Of a stretch of DNA of 64,000 nucleotides, positions 37,136-48,954 are shown one piece after another. The position numbers were made by a program, and so were the translations under genes. The DNA is taken from the NCBI GenBank assembly GCA_035041965.1, contig JAPYMA010000667.1, forward strand, positions 1 to 64,000, written 5' to 3'. The notes beneath the pieces were generated by a model, which saw only the letters and a list, made by a program, of their open reading frames with translations, made no database searches and was not told the DNA's origin. The stretch's first letter is position 1. Every line of letters starts with the position of its first letter. This DNA comes from Anisakis pegreffii (lineage: Eukaryota; Nematoda; Chromadorea; Rhabditida; Anisakidae).

Positions 37136-39969
37136 TCCATATTTCCACATTTAGCTGTCTCAACTATTTTCACAGTGTCTTCATTAGCACACGTGCCTTT
37201 CACTGTTAATTGTTTTAAAGATATGACAATCTGTTCATTTAAATTCATCTTCATTGTTATAAGTTCATTGTACACTCTTTTCACAAAATCGTTACACATA
37301 TTTTCGTACCATTTGACAGCGATGAGAACGTCTTTAGAAAAATGCCACAATGAACGTAATTGAAAGACTGTTCATAAAATCGTTCGTATTGAGTGAGTGG
37401 TGCCCAATACAGCTAACGTTCTTCTTTTCCGTTTCTTTCATTGTCAGCTCGATTCCTGATGTCATATCTTTTCATTGCCATTTCGTTCCGGTTAGTTTTC
37501 TTGTTCAAACGTGTTGTTAAATGTTTTAACCAGTCGATTTAGAAACCGTTCATGTTTCATTTATGTTTCGTATAATTTCCACAATTGGCAATGAACTGCT
37601 GCTGTGTTCGTTATCTGAAGTAGGTCACATTTACGGGATTTAGTCAAATTGTTATTGTTTTCTTAATTTGCATATTTTGTAACGTTTTAGCTGTTTCTTG
37701 AAATCATTGTTGCATCAGATTATTGCTGTGATTATTGAACAACATTTCATCTGTAATAAATGTTATTGTTGTTAGTAGGCAATAAAGTTTGATCACTTGA
37801 TAAGTTGATAATTCCGATCGTTTTTTTAACACGAACGACTAGGCGAGACAAAAAGGTTTGTAATATATTTTTGTGCTTATTGAGTGTGATGTTATCTTAA
37901 CCTACTGATAATTTCAAGTGCCTTTTATTGTTGTTGCAAACAGTAACGGATGTCTTTTGCGAACTTCATGTGCATTTCTACTCTGCTGTTTGCGTGGTCT
38001 CAGATTCTGAAGATTTGTAGAGTGAAGAATATGTTTCACTAATTTTGAATTGTTTCGAATTTGTAGAGTGAATTTCGAATATTTCATTAATCATCTACGT
38101 TGTTCTATTGAAATGTAGTTGGTAAAATTTTCAACGAGAAAGGGTGACATTGAGCACTATCATATATACAGGTCACGAACAACTCGCGCATTCCTCGCAA
38201 TCGAAATCTCACACTGAGAGGCGTTTTTTTCTAGCCTTTTATGCCTATTGCGTTTGGTTTCATGTACAAGAAAAACTTTTCTTTCTCCTCTCCATCACAT
38301 ATCGTTGAAACGATATCTACGTATACACCAAGCTTATTTTGCATTCGTTTAGATGAATCCTTTTCGCTACGAAGGGCGATTTAAATTTTAAAATGGTTGG
38401 AAAGTCTGTCAGGCCAACAGCACTGTGCCTCATTGCATATTCATGTTATCAAATAGATTCTCAGGTTGTTAAGCGTCACACACTGACCAACGCAAGCAAT
38501 ATTTTCGTCGATGTACCACGAAAACCATGCATCCTCCTTCCAAGCAGATGACGATTTATTCGAAACTATTTTTCGACAGTTGTTCTTCGAAAATTGAAGA
38601 TTCTTTCAGAATTCGTTGCACTCATCAAACCACAATGAAAGATTACTTTAATCAAAATTCAGCTTTTTCATTTTCAGTTCCATTATGAATTTACGAAAAA
38701 TAATTTTATTCGTGGAACGATGAGAACGAGAAAAAAAAGAGATTCTTAATGAGTTGGACGGCGAGTGAAAGCGAAGAAAGGAGCGAACATTAAAATCTTA
38801 ATGCGGCACACAACAGCACAAATGAACAAATGGATAATACTCGTAGCATTGAACGGAAGAATTAAAATTAGAAATACTGATGGAGGGTTAGATGGATGAG
38901 TGATGATGAATTATGCTGAACATGATGAGTGGTATTCGGTGTTTTATCCATACCTTATGATGTATTTGACTACGGCGGCCGGAGCACATCATCTCTATGT
39001 TCACAAGTAACTGCCAATAAAGTACACTGAATATAACTCATAGTCAATTCTTTGAAAATTATTACCTACTTTACCAGTAAGAATATGATGATAACAAAGA
39101 AAAAACTTCAGAAAATTTAAAAGCAGTATTTGAACGGTCAATCGACTAGAAGCACTCACTAACAGAACGTTTGTTATCACAAAATCTTGCCTGAATATTC
39201 TTCATTTCTCTGTGTCATCACTGACACAACAAGAATTTAATGTGCTCGTCAAAGAAGACTAATCATTCCACAAAAATGAATAGCATTGAACATTATCACA
39301 TGGTGCGCTATTTATTATGACTAGAACAACATAACCACAAGTGATGAATTCATGAGAACGACAAAAAAGTTGACAGAGAATAGCGCTATGAGTGCTGCAA
39401 AATCACTCGTTCCGTTCAATTTTTGCAGTTTTACGCAAATAATTTTGAGGCAGTTTGCAGAAATTTGTTTTCACTGAAGTTTTTCGAACGATTTCCGTTG
39501 AATGTACTCAAGTGAATTATGACGGGCGCATTTTTGCGGAACAAGAAGTGAACAACAATTTCATAAAAGAAATGGGGATTTGATTTTTCGAGGGATCCAC
39601 GCGTAAAGGATGCTTTCCTGATTTTTGAAATTACAATAAGACATGAATCGAAGAGAACCGCATGACATTTGCAATCATATTTTTTGAAATCAATCACTTA
39701 TAACAACAATAGTAAATCATAAACAAGAATACCCTCATTTTTCCGAATGAATACACTGATTACACATCAGCAACAAAATCATAATCAGCTCGCAATCGAT
39801 GATATTCATAGCAACAAGCAATTAAAAGCACCCGATGCACACAGAACGAATAAATGAAGTGAATATAGTAACGTTTCAAAATGATATCTTGGTATTTGTT
39901 CACTGCACTTATTGCTTAACGATGACAATACAGAGGCGCAGAGTGCATGAGAATCATGAAAATTGCTTA
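37136..39969. other. gsy-1 3' flank and intergenic DNA
   Basis: AT-rich DNA follows the gsy-1 stop. AATAAA-like words at about 37757 and 37781 are candidate poly(A) signals. I found no supportable gene up to the fold-back element at 39970. Short frames such as 39431-39697 (minus) lack homology and splice context. Confidence 0.5.
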
Positions 39970-40341
39970 CAAGAAAAAGTCACGAACTTAGTCTGACGTT
40001 TCGTGATAAGATATATATCGTATTGTAGAGCTCTTCGAGCTGATCATGAATATGTAAGAAATTCTTGCGAATCACAACCAGGCGAGGTATGGAGGGAAAA
40101 ACGTTTTCAGCAGTAGCATTAAGTCTGGCTGCCTAATGGTTGGGTTAGGCGTGATGCCGGAATTTTTTTTCTTATACATCTATGCCATATTCAAGCAACC
40201 ATGACCTTTTTCCCTCCATATCTCGCCTCTTCTTTGTGTTTCGCAAAAATTTCTTACATATTCATGATTAGCTCGGAGAGCTATACATTACGATATATAT
40301 CTCATTACGAAACGTCAGATTAAGTTCATGATCTTTCCTTG
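39970..40341. mobile_element. Harbinger-like fold-back MITE with TTA target duplication
   Basis: 372 bp with inverted arms of about 140 bp. The left end is CAAGAAAAAGTCACGAACTTAG and the right end in reverse is CAAGGAAAGATCATGAACTTAA. The arms continue in parallel through TCTGACGTTTCG, ATATATATCG and GAATATGTAAGAAAT to GGAGGGAAAAA. It is flanked on both sides by TTA (39967-39969 and 40342-40344). A 3-bp TTA/TWA duplication is the mark of PIF/Harbinger transposition. No ORF is present. Confidence 0.8.
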
Positions 40342-40812
40342 TTAGAAAACTCTGATAGTAGAGTATTGTAGCAGTTGACAGGGAGAGGAGGGCCGAACCG
40401 AATTTGGCCTCGACACAATCTATCTAGTTTCAGTGATAAAAGAGAAATGGGCATAAAAGAAGTGGTTATGTGCAGGAATGATGCGACGTGCTGATGCTTT
40501 CAGTGGATGCTTTCACTGATCAGGATTCAGTGCAGCCGATACATCAATGTATACGAGATCGAATATCTTTTTGTATCCTTCTTGTGTTAGATGCACATAA
40601 TCAAACATATCATGCGCATCTATATAACCGTTGGTGCCTGTCAATGATAAACATTGCAATTCAAAATATAGATTCAAACATTACTCGAATAGGAATTCGT
40701 TCACTTTCACATGGATAGAAAAAAACTTCGGCAAAACAATCCAACTTCTTTTTTAATGAATGGTTCCCCAAAAATATAATTCTTTAACTGAGAATAATTC
40801 CATCGAAAATAT

Positions 40813-42995
40813 TTACACTTTTAGGTGATCGAAATCAGAATCCGTCCTAATGGTATGGCTTCCGAATCTGGCATTCATAATGGCGGAATATCCTAGCACA
40901 AATGATGACTCATTAAAATGTGAGAGTACTGAAATTCCAAGCAGATACCCTAAATGTGTTTCAATCCATTTTGAAAAGTCTTCGATATCATTCATTTCAA
41001 GAAGTTTCTAATTTACGAACAGAGATGCACCGATTATTTAAATCAAAATCAATGACATTTTCAAATCTATTTTATGAGTATAAAGGAAATTTCTTAGAAA
41101 TACCAAGAAATTGTGAACCCACTTTGAATTGATGGTTCTACATCGATAACATCTGCAATTTCATGCAGTCTGTCTTCGAGAGCATCGTTAACCAAGCTAA
41201 TCAACTCACGTCGCTTATTCGGTCTGCGTCCACTCGGTAATAGTTTCTTCAATTAAAAACATTAAGTATGCCATCATTACCACACATTTCATTTTTTCCA
41301 AGCCAGGAATGCAAAATAGTTCACCCAGAAAAAGCTCTTTTAAAGGAATTGATACAAAATATCACTTAACATCAATATTATAAATAATTACGGAAATATG
41401 ACTAAAATCGGCGAATTAACAACTTTGCAATCATTAACCAATATTTGAAGATTCACCAAAAAAAAGAGTCGACTATCTGGCTTTTGACTTTTAATCATTC
41501 TCGCTAATTGCTCCAACCCCTTCAGCATATCTTCCTTATTCATCCCAAAATCTGAATTACCAATCGAAACAACAATAACCTAAAAATGTAATGAGCAACA
41601 CACTGAATACAATTTACTACCAATGAGCACAATCCATACCTCAATAAGCATTATCTCAATGCATTAACAAATAACACTCGAATGAAGTATCATTTGATAT
41701 ATCTGCAAGTATCATCAAACAAAAGCGATTGACTTAAGTACCTGCACCTCTGCTACTGAACAATCGAATAATGAAAATCAACAAGTTTCATTTATGAGCA
41801 ATTTTCATTGTGCATGTCTGGGGACATGTTCAAAATAGATATGATTTTAGATAGAAGAATACATTCCACCTCTTCATGGCCATCTGGATTAGAGCTTAAC
41901 CGTAAGTTCTCGATTCAAAAAGTATTCTTACGTGAAGAATATAGAATAAAAATGCGACCAACTTTTGGACTGAGACTATCCAAAATATTACTCTCGAGTC
42001 GCCAAATTAGATCCGAAATACGATCACCTAATGCACCGAAACATAAACAATGCAACGGCGCAAAATGCTCGCGATAAATCTGTAAAACATTTTGATCTAA
42101 GAACGGCAAAATTCCTCTGGGGACAGATCCCACATGAAGACCAATTTTCTGCGCAAATAAGTTTAACTTATAAACTAAAAGGATAAACTAAGACAGAATC
42201 TAATTCCACTAATATCCAGTTAAGCAGATATACGCATCTAATGATTGAGCTTGCCATTTGCTCGCAAAACTACGATCGACTTAATGTTACTATGCTGCAA
42301 ACAAATTCCGCAAAGCTTATCTAAACTGGAAAGATAATTTAACATTTATGGTTTGTTCAATTTCTGTCAGTTTGCTCAGTTGAATGCAAATAATTATATG
42401 ATCGCTTTCAATGTCAACTAGGGTTTCCAAGCCGAAGCGTTTATAATTCCGTGTTTAGGATTGGGTTTTCTAGCAAATCTTAATGTACGTGTTATCATAT
42501 TGGTATTATCAAAAACCATAAAAAATACTTAATATTCAAAATTAAAACGACCTCTTAATAACTGACCAAACTTTGCTCAAGTAGAGCGATATGATCGTCG
42601 CCTAAAAACAGAACATCAGCTTCTTTGTCTTTGGCCTCTGATACGAACCATTCCTGCTGAAATGATTTTTATTCATTTACAACTTAAACAAATATCACTC
42701 CTCGCCCACACATACGTCCTCTTCTCTCCCACTGTTCTTCCGCTTCAGCTATTACACACATTCACTTACCAATGTTAATTTTGAACCAAAACAAAAATCA
42801 TATCATGAACGTAAAACCAAAAACAATTAGTTCCCATCAACTCGTCACGTTTGAAAAGAGAACATGAGAAACATTCGGAACAGATGAACAGATGACGGCT
42901 CAAAATGAATTACTAAACAGCAATTAAAATCAAAATACCAGATCATTTCTCCTTCCGTCTTCATAATCGTCCATATTGTGTGCTGTTGTTTGCAT
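40813..42995 (-). CDS. PAF-acetylhydrolase 1b catalytic-subunit homologue, probable pseudoenzyme
   Basis: Exons: 42995-42939, 42656-42567, 42079-41963, 41579-41457, 41246-41123, 40928-40813, about 208 residues (human PAFAH1B2/3 about 230). The fold is clear without gaps: DYEDGRRNDLQEWFVSEAKDKEADVLFLGDD, IYREHFAPLHCLCFG, IWRLESNILDSLSPKVIVVSIGN and LLPSGRRPNKRR. In active family members the GDS motif holds the nucleophile; here it is GDD followed by HIAL, so the Ser is Asp. The oxyanion GTNN motif reads GNSD, and no D-x-x-H pair is visible near the C terminus. Family members bind the dynein regulator LIS1, and a structural role could persist without catalysis (inference). The last two splice junctions are the least certain; another acceptor near 41010 leaves the frame blocked. 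Confidence 0.75.
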
Positions 42996-43461
42996 ACTTT
43001 CAAAACGCCAACGCAATTACCTCTGCAAGCAAAAAAAATTGAACTTATTTAGCAAAAGAAACGGTAAGAATTTAATAGAACGATAACATCCAAATTCAAA
43101 ATTACTTGCACGCATAAACATATCCTTGCACGACGGTACATGCAAGTGTAACTTACAAGAATTCGAAACGTCGATAACATTCTGAATGAAAAAAAAACAG
43201 GTCGTCGGCCAAGGAAGTGACCATGCAGAAAAATGCAATTAGCAAATCGAACCGTGAGCAATAATGTCGATAGGAGACGATCGAGACAAGAGGCGTGTAC
43301 CAAATCGACATGAAGACAGAGATAGAGAGAGCAGCGCTTAGAAACAGATGAAAGTAACAGACATGTGAACGAATGTGGTTGAGACGGGAACGGAGAACAC
43401 GGCTGAACAATTGGCGCGATCGATTGAAGTATTAAACAATTGGAATATTCCGAAGCAAATT

Positions 43462-43652
43462 TTATGATAAATTATTATATTTTGAATTCTTAAGCGCATG
43501 AAAAGCTTTATCAAAAGGCATTCTCAGTTTGAAGACGTTTGTAAACTTTTCAGAGAACACAGCGCGGAATTGAAAATGTTCATAAAACTGAGTGACACTT
43601 GCGCAAGGTTCGATTATGGTAGAATGGAACCGTTGTTCAAAAAAAGTGAAGC
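43462..43652 (-). CDS. Unknown small gene, left copy of inverted pair (3' exon)
   Basis: Terminal exon read from an acceptor at about 43653 (CTCTAG) to TAA at 43464-43462. It starts RFTFFEQRFHSTI and continues through TQFYEHFQFR. The last 34 residues, from SEKFTNVFKLRMPFDK to YNNLS, are identical to the right copy at 45182-45348. The upstream part differs, which shows the identity is not simply an assembly duplicate. The 5' exons were not resolved. I do not recognise the family. Confidence 0.4.
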
Positions 43653-45049
43653 GCTAGAGACATAAGAAAAGAACTGATACAATTTTGACAAACAAATACT
43701 CATGGTGGTATTTTGACTAATGTGTAATGAAGTTGAGTTGAAAATAATGAACGGGTGTCACGAACATTGCGAGATCTTCTGAAAAGGCTGTGAACACACT
43801 GTCACCAACTACAATCACACAACTTTTGAGTATTCAAAAAAGATTTGGGGTAACACCATCGCATTCGGTTTTATAGAAGGTCAGAAGCATGTGATTTACA
43901 ATTAGGTGACATTGGTAGTATCGAAGAGATCCGTAAGATGACTTACGTACACGCTTGCGGTGTTGAAAAGTATGTGCAGATGCCATCAAGCGATAGCGGA
44001 TATCTGTTTTGAACGAACGAAAAGAAGAAATGCCTTTCTGGAACACACAAGCGCACAAGCAAGTTGCCAATCGGTTTATTTTTGAATCAATGCAACTATT
44101 CAAATTCTTAATTTAGGTGACTCTATACGCTGCTCGCCGGCAGCATATACACTAACTTCTTCTTCAAAAGCAGTGTTCAAAACTTTCTGCAATGTTTACC
44201 TTACGTTTCCAGAAAATCAACGGTTATTTCCTACTCCTTACGGTATGCAGTGTATTTTCAGTTCTTTATGCTAAACATGGAAACATTAACTTTCGCTTTG
44301 AAATGTGATTTGGAATCCTACTCATAGCAGATTTTCTGTTCAGCATTGTTGTTTTCAATCTGTCATTATCAAAATATTTCCCCCGTATATGATACTCGTT
44401 TAGGCTTTTTGGCTTAATATTTTCTCAAATTCACCTTCTTCATCGTGTTCTTCCTATTGATCTTCACTGCAATTTAATTTCCATGCTTTCCTTACGTGTT
44501 CACGAAATAGCTTGTAATGACACTCACCCCGTGAACAAATAGCAAAGAAATACCGAACATTTGCATATTTGACGTTTTCACAGATGTTTTCGCTTTATCT
44601 CAACGACAAAGCGACAAAGTGAATAACAGAAAAATTTTTTTGTTATCAATAACAACAAAACGAAAAAGCACTACTATCATATTACTCATACACGTTGAAC
44701 GATAAACATCACAATTTTATGAACGTGGAATTTAAGCAGAGACGCATTATTTTGTGGTCATCGTTGTGCTCCCCTCTTGATCTTTGTGGCTACTGTAGGA
44801 ATTACCACGGTTCATTTTACTTACACTCTTATACACTAACCAAAGTTTGAGCCCAAGAGAAAGCCTCACAGCTGTAACTGCAAAGAGTGAATATCTCTGA
44901 AAACTATTTTTTTATTGGGAACTATAATTACACTACGACTATTGTTGACTAGATTTTTCAACTGGTGCTAATTTTTCGCGCTGATTCTAAATATGAAATC
45001 CGATTTGTCGTATAATCAATCACTCATTCGTGCGTTACGGCGCCACAGA

Positions 45050-45348
45050 CGTTTATTGCTGTGGTGTTATCAATTGTCAGTATAGTACTAATCTTTGTTG
45101 AATTGGATTATAATTGGTTCTGGATCACCATTCTACGTTGATCAGAAAACACGTGATTTGTTTCCATTTTGCATTGTTGAGATATTTCCACTCATTGCAA
45201 CAGTACGTGGGAACGTGATAAATTTTATGAATATTTTCACTGCGGCTCGGTGCAATCTGAAAAGTTTACAAACGTCTTCAAACTGAGAATGCCTTTTGAT
45301 AAAGCTTTTCATGCGCTTAAGAATTCAAAATATAATAATTTATCATAA
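45050..45348 (+). CDS. Unknown small membrane protein, right copy of inverted pair (3' exons)
   Basis: Two exons, about 45050-45137 and 45182-45348, separated by a 44-bp intron, join in frame (phase 1). The first encodes a hydrophobic helix, FIAVVLSIVSIVLIF, then VELDYNWFWITIL. The second encodes STHCNSTWERDKFYEYFHCGS (with an NST glycosylation site) and the shared C terminus SEKFTNVFKLRMPFDKAF, ending YNNLS at 45348. This suggests a single-pass membrane or secreted protein. The start exon was not found. The left copy at 43462 shares the C-terminal part. The retroposed insertion begins 10 bp after the stop. Confidence 0.45.
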
Positions 45349-45358
45349 AATTTGCTTC

Positions 45359-45994
45359 AACCGTCAACCGTCATCGTCATAAACAAAAACAACCGCTCAC
45401 CGTCATCCATAAAAATTTGAGTTTAATTTTTATGGATGACGGTGAGCGGTTGTTTTGTCGATCGTTCTGTGCGATCGGCAAAATGTTCGTCATTGTTGCG
45501 ATGGCTTAACGGATTGTTGTTGGTATTCGGCTGGATTTAACTATGCAAATTATCTATGGCGCTCGTTATTGGTTGGTTGTGGCGTGCTTGATATGCCGAT
45601 TGCTATGCATCTACTCGGTTACATTAATCGTTTATTACTGATAACGAAAGATTACTGATTCACTACTGATGGCTGTTCCAAACAACTACTCTGAACGATC
45701 GTTGGACAAGTGTTCAATCGATCAATCGGAATGTATTTTCGGGCTCTTTCTGAGTCCCTCTCCCTAGAAATAAATGGGCATATGGGAGAGTAGCCCAAAA
45801 CCTCTGTACTTGCCAAATCAATAATTCAAGTTCGGATTTCATGAAGACAGATGATTCCAAACGCTATTATTGTTAGCTGCGCGGAAAGAAGAATGCCAAG
45901 GAAGGAAGAATGTGATATTAGTGATATTGGTAATAACAGAGAGGCATAAACTCGTAATGAGTTGGATTTGCTGATTAAATAAATAAATAAATAA
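45359..45994 (+). mobile_element. Retroposed insertion with (TAAA)n tail, fold-back 5' end and 14-bp TSD
   Basis: The insertion interrupts the right arm of the inverted duplication, so its limits are exact by comparison with the intact left arm. It is flanked by ATAAAATTTGCTTC on both sides (45345-45358 and 45995-46008) and ends in (AAAT)n at about 45976-45998. Those are marks of target-primed reverse transcription. Its 5' part folds back: ACAACCGCTCACCGTCATCC at about 45389 pairs with GGATGACGGTGAGCGGTTGT ending at about 45454. This fits the 5' inversions (twin priming) seen in LINE insertions. A 67-codon plus-strand frame (45455-45658) is unrecognised, so the parent sequence is unknown. Confidence 0.75.
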
Positions 45995-46167
45995 ATAAAA
46001 TTTGCTTCGGAATATTTCAATTGTTTAATACTTCAATCCATCGCGCCAATTGTTCAGCCGTGTTCTCCGTTTCCGTCTCAACCACATTCGTTCACATGTC
46101 TGTTACTTTCATCTGTTTTTAACCGCTGCTCTTTCTCTCTCTTTGACTTGGTACGCACCTACTGCCA

Positions 46168-46560
46168 ATGTACAACAAAAAAATCCAGTTGAAAAATCAA
46201 GAGCATAAGCAAAGTACCAAGAAATCTCTGGCTTTCGTGAGAGGATACAAAATTTTTATTTTTATTACAGTTATGCAGGAAAATGTCGACTCCAAAGTGT
46301 TGAATTTAGTTAACTGGAAAAATACTGACGACAATTTCCTCGACTGCAAAAGTGTTAACGATAGTTCTTGCGAGCCAGACGGCGGGTTATTCATCTGGAA
46401 CATTTCCCCAGAGGGTCAGGATCAAGATACTGGCCAATCGAGACTAACTCGAGACTCTCCACTCATTTTAAGCACCTTGAATTGTCAACGCTTTAGCTCC
46501 AACTTACTTAAAACCACAATTCACTATCTCTTTTTCATAAATCAATCAACGCCTTTATGA
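46168..46560 (+). CDS. Hypothetical protein, about 130 codons
   Basis: A single open frame from ATG at 46168 to TGA at about 46560. It ends 74 bp before, and convergent with, the PTRHD1 stop. The central part (ENVDSKVLNLVNWKNTDD, then SCEPDGGLFIWNISPEGQ) looks more coding-like than its surroundings, but I recognise no domain. It may be chance or part of a spliced gene. A minus-strand frame over the same bases is shorter. Confidence 0.25.
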   Translation: MYNKKIQLKNQEHKQSTKKSLAFVRGYKIFIFITVMQENVDSKVLNLVNWKNTDDNFLDCKSVNDSSCEPDGGLFIWNISPEGQDQDTGQSRLTRDSPLILSTLNCQRFSSNLLKTTIHYLFFINQSTPL

Positions 46561-46633
46561 TAAACATAAAAAACACAACTGCGAATGGAATAACAACGTT
46601 CAAACATATGAAAATTAAAAATCACATTAATGT

Positions 46634-47440
46634 TTATGAGAAAAGTTGGAGATGCTTTAAGTGCTTTTGAACAATATTTTTTGGTAGAGGCTTAACGGCG
46701 ATACATACTGGCATATCGTCCTCAATCCATATTCGATGGTCGATGTCATTTTCTTGCAGCACTGTCGCGATTGATTTCAATTCACTCTCATCTTTGACCT
46801 GGAAAATGATACTTTTTGAGAACGATTTGTGAAGAGAGCAACCAAAATTCTGTTTATGTTGAGAAATGGAAAAGAAATATTTGAGTGGTTAGGTACTGTT
46901 TGCACGCCTCACTTTTGAGAATGTCCAATAATACGATTCTTCAAATTGTAAACGACGATGAGACAAGACTACACATCCACAGGCAAAATCTACTGGATTC
47001 AGTCAGCTCAAAAAATTATTTCATATCAAAAGAAAGCCTCTTGAAATGATTTATTTCATATTGTAATTTTTCTGGTAAGCATTGTCAAAAAATGACAATT
47101 CAATATTGCAAAAAAATGGTGAAAAATAAATTGTTAGTAAGGAAGATAATTGTATAAAAAAGAAGCAGATCTTTGACATATTGGAGAACATGGCAGAATG
47201 TTGAATGAATGAGACAAGAAAAACTGATAAGATTCAAGTTTTTACTTGGAGAGTGATTTTACGCATATGATCAGTGTCTTTCATGTACTCAACAACATCG
47301 CTATCGTCTTTAAACGCCCAAATACAAGCCGTGGCCGCATGTGCACCTTGCGTAACGACAGCACCTAACGGCCATTTGAAGAGGCTGATCAGATCCGAAC
47401 GAAGTATCAAATACATTACGCGCACATCCATTGCAGGCAT
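46634..47440 (-). CDS. PTRHD1-like peptidyl-tRNA hydrolase domain protein
   Basis: Two exons, 47440-47246 and 46798-46634, give 119 residues with a phase-0 GT/AG intron. Human PTRHD1 is about 140. Exon 1 carries the Pth2-type core: MYLILRSDL, FKWPLGAVVTQGAHAATACIW, then YMKDTDHMRKITLQ. Exon 2 continues VKDESELKSIATVLQENDIDHRIWIEDD..CIAVKPLPKN and ends HLKHLQLFS. Pth2-family enzymes recycle peptidyl-tRNA. PTRHD1 is a divergent, cytosolic branch whose activity is less well established. The ATG at 47440 is chosen because it gives the family's short N terminus; a second Met follows three codons later. A terminal exon of another minus-strand gene ends 42 bp upstream. Confidence 0.85.
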
Positions 47441-47482
47441 CTTCTTGATCAATAACAATATCTAAATTAGTTCCTAACTATT

Positions 47483-47630
47483 TCAACGACGCATCATCCC
47501 GCACGCTTCAACTGATGATTCCAATATTTCAACATTTACGCTGAGCAATTGCTTCGAATCCAAATTGCTTGTTTCAATAACACAACTTTCTGGCTCCATA
47601 ATTTTAGACAAAGCATTCAAGCTCACTCCA
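47483..47630 (-). CDS. Terminal exon of an unidentified gene upstream of PTRHD1
   Basis: An exon follows a good acceptor (TCTTTTACAG at 47640-47631) and reads GVSLNALSKIMEPESC, then VNVEILESSVEACGMMRR, to TGA at 47485-47483. Codon use and composition look coding. Further upstream, about 48375-48300 (minus), another coding-looking stretch LVICDVYGLPLDNENN follows a T-rich acceptor (TTTGTCAG) and could be part of the same gene. I do not recognise the protein. It ends only 42 bp before the PTRHD1 ATG, on the same strand, which is the spacing seen in nematode operons. Confidence 0.4.
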
Positions 47631-47699
47631 CTGTAAAAGACTTACTTCAAAATTCATGACTTGTTACATTTTATTAAGCAATTAACACACTCAGAAATG

Positions 47700-48290
47700 T
47701 CCTATAGACACCGAAACAATGTTTCGAGCAATATTTCAAGAGTACTATCAATCATCAAACACCACATTCAGCATACATAAATTATTCATTTTATCACTGG
47801 CACTTCAAACAGAAAAAACAACTGCACAATTAAAGCAAACAACTATAAATTATTGACTGATTTAGATTACTAATGAAAAATAACGTTTAATGAATGAAAA
47901 TAAAATGAGAAAGATATATTCAAACGAATGATCAACATTTCAAAAAGAACAATTAATTCGATCGGAAGGTGGAAGAACAGCAATTGAATTCTGCAACTGA
48001 TATCCACTGAAGTATTATTTAGCTACTGTCTGATCATCAAAATATACTCAATGAAACATGAAATATTTCGAGTCTCCACACAAAAAAACCAAAATAACAA
48101 TTTATCACTTACGCAATGAATAAATAGGCGAACATTAAAACTAACGAATATATACAATACAATTACATGATTGATTATGAACACTGATATGATAACCATC
48201 TAATGAAAATCATTCACCACAAGATCTCTAGAAATAAGTATAGGATCATACAATTCTTAAATAATGAATGAATTATTCGTTTCATCGGAC
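47700..48290. other. AT-rich DNA, probably intronic
   Basis: Nothing supportable seen on either strand. If the exons on both sides belong to one minus-strand gene, this is an intron. Confidence 0.4.
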
Positions 48291-48954
48291 CAGCTACCAA
48301 ACTGAATACTGCCAGATTTCTGAGATTGTTTTCATTATCGAGAGGTAATCCATACACATCACAAATCACTAGACTGACAAACAAACAAAAAAAACATTAC
48401 TGAAACACCATGAAAACCAAATAAACGATGTGTATTGTAGGTGAATGCACTTGATATCGAACAAACATGCCACCAAAACAGCGCCACATTAATTCCGTTC
48501 GTATTTCAACCGTTGTCACTGAATTTCACATGTTACTTTAAGAGATGCGTATTCGTCAATCTTCTAAGATATCACTTGACGTTTCTTGTTGTGAGTTGCA
48601 CGGCACAACCAATTACACAACAACTTCAGCGAAAAATTATCGTCATCTATTATTGTCCACTATAAACGAATTGCTCGTCGATTATTATTTTCTTGAACAT
48701 CCAGCATAATAAATGGTATCTTATGAAAGTTACACAAACACAGCTCACTCGCTCTATTCATTCCGATTTCGGTACATGACAAATCATATTCGATCAACTA
48801 ATCTGACTACACTTCAAATATTTTTCATTATACAAATTAAGTATTTGAACAAAAAGCCCATCATTCAATAATATCAATATGTATTAATGCACATCAGATA
48901 TCTGTTAAATATTGATGATAATCAGCCCTATCAAAATTTTAATTTAGCCCCCAA

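Larger units (their letters stand above)
43325..46140. repeat. Inverted duplication, arms about 230 bp at highest identity
   Basis: 43452-43554 (inverted) equals 45256-45358, 103 bp with no difference that I can see. Beyond a 650-bp insertion in the right arm, 46009-46135 matches the inverted 43334-43451 with only a few changes. Towards the inside the arms diverge but still align at protein level. The arms cover the 3' ends and 3' flanks of two small genes, so this is an inverted gene duplication or a gene-converted pair. Confidence 0.8.

Noticed and set aside
40813..40995. Using the longer C-terminal exon of the PAFAH1B homologue starting near 41010
   Set aside because: Its acceptor is out of phase with every plausible donor of the preceding exon. 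The shorter exon from 40928 closes the frame.
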